From: Bondarzewia mesenterica
Lineage: Eukaryota > Basidiomycota > Agaricomycetes > Russulales > Bondarzewiaceae
Assembly: GCA_004802705.1 (NCBI GenBank)
Contig: SGPL01000697.1
Coordinates: 1 to 15,075, forward strand
Direction: 5' to 3'
DNA: 15,075 bases
A program made the translations under genes and the position numbers. Numbering within the stretch: the stretch's first letter is position 1; each line of letters begins with the position of its first letter. The notes under the pieces were generated by a model that saw nothing but the letters and a program-made list of their open reading frames with translations, did not search any database and was not told the origin of the DNA. Below, in pieces: positions 1 to 8,404 of this stretch.

Positions 1-12
1 TTCGTGTTGTAG

Positions 13-214
13 TCAAACTGCATTTTGACACGGATCGCTCTCTACTCAAACATTTATCATCCCGACGCCTCCGTGGAAGCTCTCACAGGAGCCGAAAGCT
101 GGAAGGGTACGATGGGGAGTAAAAACAAGGAAACTGAAAGTAAGTCCGTACATTTTGTTTGTATACTAACAACGTTACATAGGCATCGTACACACCTCCA
201 GCTCGCTGTTTTGA
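13..214 (+). CDS. 3' end of an unrecognised spliced gene (partial)
   Basis: Positions 1-12 look like an intron end (a pyrimidine-rich run closing in TAG). The proposed exon runs 13-139, followed by an intron at 140-182 (43 nt) with a GTAAGT donor, a textbook TACTAAC branch site and a CATAG acceptor. The last exon is 183-214, ending in TGA at 212-214. The visible tail includes YHPDASVEALTGAESWKG and ends HTSSSLF. I recognise no family. The splice signals are good, but the frame is not certain: a second frame (open from 29, same intron, stop inside the transposon end near 340) also reads smoothly and gives a proline-rich tail. In the first model the transposon lies about 84 bp past the stop; in the second it supplies the C-terminus. 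Confidence 0.4.
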
Positions 215-297
215 CACAGCGGGCATTCGTTCTCCCCCACCGGCTGCCTTATTCAACCGTGCTTCTGTCGCGCCTCCACCGCCTCTGATGAGCACAC

Positions 298-406
298 CAC
301 TGAAAGCTATTCACCCAACAAGTTTTTGTCGAAAGTGCCTGTGACATAAGCGTTCGAGGCCGCGCCCATTCCTGAATGACTTAGCATCTCTCGCAAGTGC
401 TGAAGC
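298..406 (+). repeat. Left terminal inverted repeat of the MULE
   Basis: These 109 bp match the reverse complement of 4008-4116 at all but four positions (346, 368, 377, 386). Each difference is a transition in which the right arm keeps a CpG and this arm has TpG or CpA. Beyond 406 the two arms diverge at once. Confidence 0.95.
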
Positions 407-571
407 GGGCCGTGCTTAGTAGAACAGAGAACGGAGTTAATGTAGTCTGACAAATGAACGTGATCACGTGCAGATGAACGCCAGCAAAAATTCTGTAAAC
501 AGTCCAAAGACTGTCAGACAGACCGGCGCTCGTAGATCTATATCTCCTTATAATTTCTGTATGTGCTTCTA

Positions 572-3500
572 ATGGCTTCGAATCTCGGACCGGACCAGAC
601 AACACAGTGCTGCAATGTATGCAAGCAGGACAAGCTGACGGCTGACTTCCCACTAAAAGGCAACAGCGATACTGCGTGGATCAAAACGTGTGCTGCGTGC
701 AAAGTGAAGAGACAAGGCGCATATCGAGCTAAGGTAGAGGATTGGAAAGGGGAGGCTGTAGATGATGTATCAGAGGATCTGGATCTTATGGAGCTCGGTG
801 ATTTTTTGATCTTCCTCTCTGAACAAACCGATATTTTCAATCTTGAAGCATGAGTGGATGTCAGTAGCCTGGAAGAGTTGATTGGAAGGGAAAAAGCAGA
901 TAAAATTGCTGAGCTGATGTGGAAGAACATGAGCTATCAGTTTCTGTAAGTGCTTATCCACTGCCGAGCCATTTACGTGTTGACAAAGTGCTTCTTTAGA
1001 TACCATAGTACATATACGCATAAGCGCTTAGCTGGTTTCGTGCGGTTCTCATACCATTGTGCCCAATCATCCGAACGCCAGCACAACTCTAAAAAAATTG
1101 ACGATAAGTCGAAGCATCGTGACAAGATTTCTATGCAGTCTTTCGACTGTGCCGGATGGCTTCATATACGCCTAAGCGACTCTACCTCGGAAGCATTCAT
1201 CAAGCTGTCACACGAAGAAGCATACCTGCCACACTGTGTGATTGATGTGCCACCTGAGGCACAGAAGTTTGTGTATGACAATCCGGAGCTATCTGTCTCG
1301 CAGGTGATTTTAATTTCAACACATCATTAGTTGTTACTCATGAGGAATCCAAATCTGGCTGAAGATGATCAACTGGTACGGAAAGCCGCCGTTTAGTCGG
1401 AGAGCGATCTATTACTTGCGCTCAAAGATTGAGAGCCAAAAGTAGAAGCGCTGCGATGATGAATTAGCTTCCGCACGGAAGCTACTTGATGAGGCATCCT
1501 CCGCGAATTGTGATTGGGCACAATACAGAGTGGAACCCATTACTCTTGTGCCAGAGGAGGGCTTGATTGCTCTCGCTTTCCTTCTGCCTGGCATGATTGA
1601 CAAATGGAAGCATTGCTTACGAGAAATAGCAATGGATTCTGCTTGTGAGTGCAAGGCCGCATGCCGAAAGACCCGCTGTTTATCACTTTTATTTTAGGGA
1701 ACACAAATGGGTCACGTTACGAGGTGTACGTGTTGCTCGGAGAAGTACAGGGCTCTGGTCTTCCTCTTGGATATCTTCTTATTCAATCCAATGCCGCTAC
1801 ACATGGTGCGAAGGAAAATTTGCTTCGACAGTTACTCCGGCATGTGCGCAAAAAGAAAATCAAGCCATCGTTCACCCTGTCCGATAAAGATTTTGCTGAA
1901 ATCAATGCATTTCGTCATGTCTTTCCCGAAGCGAAGCATCAGCTCTGCTTCTGGCATGTCATACGAGCTGTCAGGAAGCGGCTGTCCATCTTGCGATGAG
2001 CACCAGCATATTACGATGCCAAGGCTGCTCAAGCCAAATTTCATTGGGTTTCTCAAGACTTCCTTCCAGTAGGGCAGAGTGGAGATAAATTGGTATGCTC
2101 GTTTTATTTGCATTTTGTACGATGTATGTCAATCTCTAATTTGACTTCAATCGTGGCCAGCAACCTCTTCCAAGAACCATTCCCGTCATCAAATTACGCC
2201 TTAATGGGGTTCTTCAGGCCACTCAACCTCCGCTGATGCCGCGACTCTTCATTCGCATCCCACCCGCTTCTAAACAAACACCGCAGGTTGACGAAGAAGT
2301 CCCTACGGAGGATGAGACATTAGGCGATTGGAAGAATGACGAGACTGGTGAGCTGCTCGAAAAGGTCTCGAGGTTTGCGGATGATGAGACGGACGAGGAA
2401 GATGCGCCTGATTGGTTTTTTGAAGAGGGCGAAACTAGGTCTGGAGATCCTGACTATGTGTTTTGTCCTGCCCCGCATCGAAAGCAGTTGCTTCACCTCT
2501 TCACTAGGCACTTCTGTCAACATCCCATATTCCATGAGCCTGACGAGAAACCTCATTCCACCACAACTTATGTGATACACCAGAAACAAATTCATGATGC
2601 CGCTGTTTATGAGATGTATCAGTTCTGTCACCAACGGCAGCTTAACGATGTATGGGCCTATTTTTGGAACAATTGGTATTCTGGGAAGCGCTGGCCACTT
2701 TGGGCCCACTCGACTTCTCCTCATCTCTCGCACCTTCGTACAACAATGACAGTCGAAAACTTCTGGAAACAACTCAAACACGAATTTCTTCACCATCTTC
2801 TTTGCCCACACCTAGACCAGCTCATCTGGATACTCGTCGCTCAAGTCACACCCATTTACATGTATCGCGCCGAAATCCTCGATACTGGATATCGTGCCGG
2901 GCGTTCAAGACCACTCACAGCATTTCAAACCTACTTCAAGCGGTCGTGGATTCGGCTGCAGAGTGTCAAGTGCAGCGGGAAGAAATACATGACAAGCATC
3001 GAGACGTGGACTTGTAACTGCGGTGCGCAAAAATATAACACTCACCACCTGTGTAAACACCTCGTTCAGGCCGTCGGGCCACTCCCCATGACATTTTGGG
3101 GCCAAGTTATTCGCCGTCGCGCTGTGCCGCTGTATCGACACCCCGACTTACGAGCACTCAATGCCGCGCAGGCTTCCACCACTGCCGCTGTCCGTTATGA
3201 CCTCCCAACTCATAACGGCAACATTTCTGATGGAGATGACCAAGGCGCTTCCACAGCCATCGNGACTCATCCATCAGNACTGGGTATTACCGAGTCAGAA
3301 GGGACTGAAACTCAGGCCGCTACCTTCAAACCCATACTACGACCGCGCACACCGCCTCTGCACCATAACGCTGACACACCGCACACACCGCTGCGCACAC
3401 CGCTTCGCCTCACAAGCACCAATGGTCCGCATACACCATCACGCCGCAAAGCACCGTGGACGCCGTTGGGTGACGACAGCAGCGGTGATGAAGAGGTACG

Positions 3501-3855
3501 CATGACTCACAAAAACCTNACATTTCTACAGTATTTTACTTATGTTGTTCTTGTTTAGATGTCTCGCAAGGTACGAGTACTCGAACGCACCGCCCGTGAC
3601 CTCATAGAGGCTGGCGAGATCATCCTCGACCAACTACCCCACCGAAATAACATCTGGATCAACAGCATGCACCGGCAGAACATCGGTGCTGCGGCTGGTC
3701 ATCTCGTGCACGATGTTCGATGGGTAGAAGCGACCGGTCGTGTGCGCGANAACACTTGGCCGCGGACTGGAGATTCGGAGGCACTTCGTCGGTCGAGAAA
3801 TACCATGGGTTATCAGGTGCGGCGGAGAGATCGGCAGGTTCAGTCGTCGCCTTAA
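572..3855 (+). pseudogene. MULE transposase, spliced and disrupted
   Basis: Start chosen at ATG 572, which opens MASNLGPDQ and a Cys-rich stretch (CCNVCKQD, then CAACK). Inferred exons are 572-945, 1000-1303, about 1331-1644, 1698-2092, 2161-3495 and 3559-3855; introns are 54, 27(?), 53, 68 and 63 nt. The 53-nt intron is well supported because joining it restores the catalytic stretch MDSAWNTNGSRYEVY. The DDE residues are Asp at 1635-1637, Asp in SDKDFAEI (1883-1891) and Glu at 2755-2757 in TVENFWKQL. The QLCFWHVIRA motif is typical of MULE transposases. A CxCx10CxH SWIM finger occupies 3013-3060. Breaks: TGA at 851-853, a frame change between about 1370 and 1396 with TAG at 1394, TAG at 1443-1445, and TGA at 1997-1999. 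Ns lie at 3263, 3278, 3519 (in an intron) and 3750. The enzyme would cut and paste DNA at the inverted repeats; this copy cannot make a full-length protein. Confidence 0.9.
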
Positions 3856-4007
3856 AACCCATACAGTGTCGAATTATACTTCTCCATTAGTAGTAAAATG
3901 TGCTTAATAAGTTTCACTCAACAACAGACTCGAAATACTCGGCTATCTACTAAGTATAACAACTGGATGTACAGCACACCATCAACATAGTATAATTGAT
4001 TATCGCG

Positions 4008-4116
4008 GCTTCAGCACTTGCGAGAGACGCTAAGTCGTTCAGGAACGGGCGCGGCCTCGAACGCTTACGTCACAGGCACTTTCGACAAAAACTTGTTGGG
4101 TGAATAGCTTTCAGTG
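4008..4116 (-). repeat. Right terminal inverted repeat of the MULE
   Basis: This is the inverted copy of 298-406, with 105 of 109 positions identical. It retains the four CpG sites lost from the left arm, so it is probably closer to the ancestral end. The outer end is CTTTCAGTG at 4108-4116. Confidence 0.95.
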
Positions 4117-4779
4117 TCAACGTCAATGCCATGTTCATTATGCATAAAAACGTCTGATCCCCCAACCGACGAGTGTCATTATTGAAACGTGCCGGTGTAT
4201 ATGTTCGCGTCTCGCCGGTACTAGTACTCATTGCTGGTACGCCCCATCGCAGCTGCGTAAGGCTGCGTATCGCCGGTCTGTCAGTATACGTACGATGCGA
4301 TATGACAGTCTTCCGGTCCGCCATTCTCGCAGGGAGTCGATGAAGATGGGCCGACTTATTAGCACACTCGAGGTCGCAGAAAAGCCTGCCAAATAGGGGT
4401 GGTATGCTGTTCGAAGGCTCCTGCGTACTCACAGCGACCTTTGGCGTTTCGGACTTTTCGGTGATCCGTGAACGAAGTAGAATGGGCGTGTAATCGTGAA
4501 GATTAGGAAGGCGAGGGGATGGAAGGACATATACAAACCGTTCGTTGAACCAGGCAGACTCAACTGTGTAGTACGCGCCTGACGCCGACATCCGACAGTT
4601 CCAAAGTCGAATATGCTGGGACACGTTGGGCAAGACGAAATCTCAGAAATTAGATTACTCGCAAACAACGCGTAGTCATACATGCAATAAAGTACAAAAG
4701 TCGAAAGCTTTTATCAATACGATGCGCGGCAATGCTTTATCAGATGTACGAGGCCAGTCAGCTACCATCTCTCCGTTGC
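4117..4779. other. Unassigned stretch between the MULE and the Rds1-like gene
   Basis: About 660 bp. The only sizeable reading frame is on the minus strand, from 4633 down into the right transposon end (stop at 4070). It includes GAYYTVESAWFNERFVYVLP and ends LKAIHPTSFCRKCL, where the last 14 residues are encoded by the inverted repeat. A GTGAGT donor near 4439 and a GGCAG acceptor near 4393 could define a 47-nt intron, but no join gives a long continuous frame on both sides. I recognise no family. It could be a decayed gene, a chance ORF or a real gene truncated by the transposon. The part nearest 4780 is the 3' UTR of the Rds1-like gene, with AATAAAG-like and T-rich motifs on the minus strand. 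Confidence 0.35.
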
Positions 4780-6629
4780 TCAACCAGCCTGGTATATGGC
4801 AGGGCCGGCGACGATGTGCGGCTCGATTTGGGACAAGTTGTAGGGAGTGACATACGGCGCCGCGTCCGTAACGAGAAGGAACCTACGACAACACATGCCA
4901 CTGTCAGCGGTGAGATGAGAAGCGTTGACGAAAGTACGCACATGGTCCCGTTGATCAAATTCGCGGTGAGGTTGTTCTCCGGGAAAACAAAGCTGTCAGG
5001 CTGGATCGTCGTCCCATTCGTGCCATTGATGCTCGTGAAGGGAGTGTAGGTGGTGTTCAGCTGCGAGATCCACGCAACGAACTACAACAACATGATGAAT
5101 ATGAGATCCTGGTGAATCGCAACCGAGTCACGACGTACCCGAGGTTGACAAGCCGACGAACTGGTTGTGAACGAATTGTTGAACCCGACCTGCTTGCCCG
5201 GCGTCTCCCAGCTCAAGAAGACCTCGCGCCCAGGGAAGGTCACCTGCGTTGAGTTGCGCGTCACTGAAGCGTTTTGGAGCGGGAGGTCCGGGAAAAACGG
5301 GTTATCCTGCATGACGTCCACATCAGAATAGCTTTGTAGGTACGCTTGCGAGAGTATGGACAGACCAGGATCGTCAAAGCGGGGTAATTCGACCACTTGA
5401 CCGCCGGATTACTCGCCGGGCAAGAGGCAATGTACGGCGCGAGTAGCGTCCATGTCATGCTCTGCGTAATCGCGGGTACGAAATCGTACTAGAAAAGGAA
5501 CATCAGAAACGTACAAACTTACGGCGCAGTGAAGAAATCACGCACGGGCATCGGGAACACGCCTTCAAACTGACGGAAGATCATTTGTTGGCGCGCCTCG
5601 GTCGCGATGGAACTCATGAGTAAAGCTGCCGTGTCCTGAGCGTTAAGATGTCCCAGGAAGCCGTAAACGCCGGATTCGCCCCAACGTGTAAGCTATCCCA
5701 TTCATTTATGAGTGCTATATAAAGCAACAGATCGTTCGGTGACAAGAACATACCCTTTGGCAGAAATCGACGAAGTCCCGAACGTTCGTGAAATTGGGAT
5801 AAGTGTAGGTGCACGACACAGTGACGTTGGCTGATGACCGCGTCCTTCAGCACCATAAACAATACTGTAAAACATACTGCTCACGGAACAAGATGTTGGA
5901 TATCAGTTCCGCATGGGCGACCTCCTGATCTGCCATGAATTGCAGCAGGAACATATCCTCCGGACCCAACCCAGCACTTAAGAAATCGCTGGCACTGAAG
6001 ATGGCCAAACCGTGACGGAAAAGGTCTAGCTCAATGAGTTCCTGATGCAAGGCGAGGTTAAGACTCTGGAAGTCAAAGTCTGACTGCGGCTTGTAAAGCG
6101 GCGTGACATTCAGACCTATGCCACCTTGTGGCGCGGCGACGGGCGTCGGGGAAGCAGCAGCAGACGCTGAGACCGTCACACCGGGCGTTGTCGAAAGCAC
6201 CGAGAGTGACACCGACGACGATGCCGGTGCAGATGTCGAAGTTAAGTTGGCCGGTACAGTCACGGAAACCGGTGCAGACGTCGAAGTTAAGTTGGCCGGT
6301 ACAGTCGTGGAAGCCGGTACAGACGTCGAAGTTAAGTTGACCGGTACAGTCGTGGAAGCCGGTACAGACGTCGAAGTTAAGTTCGCCGCTACAGAAGAGG
6401 ACGCTACAGACGAGGTGGAGGAAACGGAAGATGGAGAAGAAGTGACAGAGACAGGGGAGGGTGTGGAAGAAGCGCTTCCAGGCAGAGACGAAACTACAGT
6501 CGCAATAGTAGAAGTGATTGTGATTACGCCTGGAGGAGATGACGTCGTCGCCTGCCGACGAGCAGGGGCTTGAAGCCCGCGCGCAACTGAGAAGAGCGAG
6601 AGGAGACAGACGACTCCTAAGAATTTCAT
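4780..6629 (-). CDS. Secreted Rds1-type ferritin-like protein
   Basis: Seven exons on the minus strand: 6629-5885, 5830-5754, 5692-5546, 5488-5366, 5306-5139, 5081-4942 and 4882-4780. Introns are 54-61 nt and every junction keeps frame, giving 500 residues. A signal peptide (MKFLGVVCLLSLFSVARG) is followed by a Ser/Thr/Pro-rich linker to about residue 165, then a ferritin-like domain like that of fungal Rds1 proteins. Possible metal ligands are Glu in LHQELIELDLF (about 197-200), an ExxH motif EVAH (236-239), the Glu of WGESGVYGF and that of TEARQQMIF. Later landmarks are WTLLAPYIASCP, FPGREVFLSWE and the C-terminal VAGPAIYQAG. Known family members are stress- or nutrient-regulated, and their biochemical activity is poorly defined. 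The start is the first Met, immediately before the signal peptide. The protein is probably secreted and heavily O-glycosylated. Family identification is firm; function is inferred. Confidence 0.9.
6232..6393 (-). repeat. 45-bp coding minisatellite in the mucin-like linker
   Basis: Units at 6232-6276, 6277-6321, 6322-6366 and a partial fourth from 6367 share the core GACGTCGAAGTTAAGTT on the plus strand. The unit is exactly 15 codons, so copy-number change keeps frame. On the coding (minus) strand each unit encodes NLTSTSxPxSxTVPx, with an N-glycosylation sequon NLT at residues 83, 98, 113 and 128. Differences between units are few, which suggests recent duplication. Confidence 0.92.
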
Positions 6630-7289
6630 GCTGCGCGTGTATGGGGGGATTTTCGAAGTATGGGCCTACGAGGCCGAAAAACTCGAGGTTTATGAAGATG
6701 GAATTGCGGACGAATGACGTCGATAATGACCAACGTGCACGGCAACCGCAGGCCGCTAGGCTCTGCTTACTTACTTTCCCTGACGATTGGACTGACGCCT
6801 GAGCTATTATAGCCCAATCATTCCACGTTTCTACATTACCCCATGAAACCCCTAAGTTTGCATATGGATTCCCGCGATCTTGCACCGACATCTACTTGCT
6901 TTTGGAGGAGCATCGACGGACTTTCAGGTCAAGCCCGGAACTCCACCGCAGTCTTCACCTGATGTTTGCTTCCGGGCTGGTCCTAAAAGTCCACCGTAGC
7001 AGAAGGTGTCTGAAAGGAAATAATTCAGAAGGTAGAAAATGGCTCAACCCTCAGGCCTATAGTACGGATGAAAGAAGGATGAAAGAGCTTGCCGGAGGTA
7101 GGAGGTGATGGCCCATCATCATCACAATCGCGTCCATTTGAACCCTAAGTGAGGTTATGAGTTGACACACCATTTACACTTTCACGGAGTCAGTGTCGAC
7201 ACATAGTAAGACGGTGGCTCACTATTGAGGCAGCAAACACCGGGCAATTCTGGGCTGGCCATTGAGTTGAAAACAAAAATGGAAAGGTA
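6630..7289. promoter_or_regulatory. Upstream region of the Rds1-like gene
   Basis: About 660 bp without a supported gene, between the start of the Rds1-like gene and the 3' end of the next minus-strand gene. On the minus strand a CTATAATAG motif at about 6804-6813 lies some 175 bp before the ATG and could be the TATA element. An inverted CCAAT (ATTGG on the minus strand) sits just upstream, near 6813-6818. An imperfect inverted repeat at 6918-6992 is listed separately. An AACCCTAA motif occurs at 7141-7148. None has been tested, and assignment rests on position and motif only. Confidence 0.4.
6918..6992. repeat. Imperfect inverted repeat, 23-bp arms
   Basis: The left arm at 6918-6940 (GGACTTTCAGGTCAAGCCCGG...) pairs with the right arm at 6970-6992 (TTCCGGGCTGGTCC...AGTCC), with 20 of 23 positions complementary and a 29-bp spacer. 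It lies about 290-360 bp upstream of the Rds1-like start. It could be a protein-binding palindrome, a hairpin or the remnant of a small inverted-repeat element; the sequence does not decide. Confidence 0.6.
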
Positions 7290-8162
7290 TTAGGAGATTC
7301 GATCGAAGAAGAGTTCCAGCCGGCGGATACGGTTGAAATTCGAAAGCTCTCCAGAGGACCTAGTCGGCCAAGCCAAAGGACTGGTATTTTCAATCTCCTG
7401 TACAACATTTTGGATGAATTGTCGACAGTCCGCTGTTACAGCTTCCGAACCGTAATACGTCTGTATGGAAGCAGAAACGTAGTCGGGAATTAGGAGAGGA
7501 GCCAGTGTGGATGAAGTTCCGAAGGCGTCAGCGTTACGCACTCCATCACTCTTCGATTCGGCCTGCAGGGTCACGGTACACAACATCAGATCGCCAATTT
7601 CACACTTTCTCATCGCATCGACTCACCGAGACATGGATGGGCATGATCACGGCCAAGGAGAATCGCGGCGTCTGGCACAAATACGTCAGTGTACATCAAT
7701 GGAGATAGTGGACTAGTGGGAACAAGTTATCGGAGCTGAAGATTCACAGTGTGGTCATCTACTCTCCGGGCGTTGAGGATTTCCCCAAGGGCGTGTCAGA
7801 CTGGACCAGTTCCAGTTCCCACTGAAGTCGACCAGAGCGCATTAATAGCCCATCGAGCGCTTGCCAAGCCAGATGCAAGACGCTCGTGATATATCCTGAG
7901 AAAAAGATCGAATGTCATTGATTGACCTAGCGTTCCTTCAGTGTCGTGAAAAAGGCCGGACGAGGTTTTTTTTTCTGCAGTGGACTTGAAGTAAACGGTT
8001 TCCTGTAAGTAGATTTCAAATTCGCGATGACACATGAACACGTGCCAGACACAAAGACACAACGCGCCGCCCGACGCCACCCCGCGAGGGATGCGGCCCA
8101 CTGGCATTGAACTTACTCGGACCCGCAAATCTCGTTTCCACTCCTCCACGTTGTCGACTCAT
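7290..8162 (-). CDS. Unrecognised multi-exon gene, 5' part uncertain
   Basis: Three 3' exons can be joined in frame on the minus strand: 7895-7763, 7712-7627 and 7540-7290, ending in TAA. The intron at 7762-7713 (50 nt) joins SSTPG to DPLSPLMYTDVFVPDAA. The second intron, 7626-7541 (86 nt), has a GTGAGT donor. Recognisable stretches are LHLAWQALDGLLMRSGRL, ILLGRDHAHPCL, LLIPDYVSASIQTYYG and the end NRIRRLELFFDRIS. Composition and splice logic look like a real gene, but I recognise no family. Upstream, a possible first exon starts at ATG 8162 or lies in the overlapping frame, ending at a GTAAGT donor near 8117, with an acceptor at about 8003 and a second coding piece to about 7926. Linking that piece to 7895 needs a 31-nt intron, or the A9 run near 7968 hides a frame error. 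The start is therefore open. Confidence 0.5.
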
Positions 8163-8404
8163 CCGCGCTGATAGTCTATTAAAAATCCAAAATTCATTTC
8201 AATTGACTTTTTGTTTTTCGTGGTTCTGATCCCACGGTTCGATCGTGCCACAGCGGCTGCTCCTCGCATATAATCTACAAAGTTGTTGTGAAGACAAACC
8301 GCGACCTTCGTACGTTCGGTGGTCTGATAACTTATGAAAAATACTGTGCTTATTCTATTATGTACTTCCGCTTAAGCAGCAACCAGAGCTCATACGGAAC
8401 CACA
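8163..8404. promoter_or_regulatory. Probable shared divergent promoter of the unrecognised gene and RTT106
   Basis: This roughly 240-bp gap separates the minus-strand gene from the plus-strand RTT106 start. It is AT-rich at 8180-8220, and a CATATAAT motif at 8268-8275, about 130 bp before ATG 8405, could serve the plus strand. The frame of RTT106 stays open upstream to about 8288, so an earlier start (ATG 8361) cannot be excluded. Assignment is by position. Confidence 0.4.

Larger units (their letters stand above)
298..4116 (+). mobile_element. MULE (Mutator-like) DNA transposon with 109-bp terminal inverted repeats
   Basis: The element is 3.8 kb, bounded by near-perfect inverted repeats at 298-406 and 4008-4116 that both begin CACTGAAAGC. 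It encloses a single plus-strand gene whose product has the MULE order: a Cys-containing N-terminal region, an FxYHCAQ-type DNA-binding region, a DDE core and a SWIM zinc finger. Long inverted repeats plus this transposase identify the superfamily. MULEs usually make 8-11 bp target duplications, but none is visible: the 9 bp before 298 (TGAGCACAC) and the 9 bp after 4116 (TCAACGTCA) do not match. The transposase is broken, so this copy is probably non-autonomous today. The non-coding parts of the element are 407-571 (leader) and 3856-4007 (trailer, AT-rich). Confidence 0.93.

Noticed and set aside
2320..2811. A 163-codon minus-strand ORF inside the transposon
   Set aside because: It lies opposite the conserved transposase exon containing the catalytic Glu, has no recognisable domain and is best explained as a shadow frame.
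6232..6393. Regular repeats that could suggest a CRISPR-like array
   Set aside because: The units are contiguous with no unique spacers, are in frame within a eukaryotic gene and encode a glycosylated stalk.
6103..6573. A 156-codon plus-strand ORF rich in Val/Glu/Thr with a repeated motif
   Set aside because: It is the complement of the Ser/Thr/Pro linker of the minus-strand Rds1-like gene. The 45-bp unit keeps every frame open, and the opposite strand has a signal peptide, consistent splicing and a known domain.
7141..7148. AACCCTAA as a telomere remnant
   Set aside because: It is a single 8-bp motif with no tandem copies, so it is not evidence of telomeric sequence.
8229..8250. A tRNA T-arm-like sequence (CACG GTTCGAT CGTG)
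   Set aside because: No acceptor stem, anticodon arm or D-arm can be built around it on either strand.
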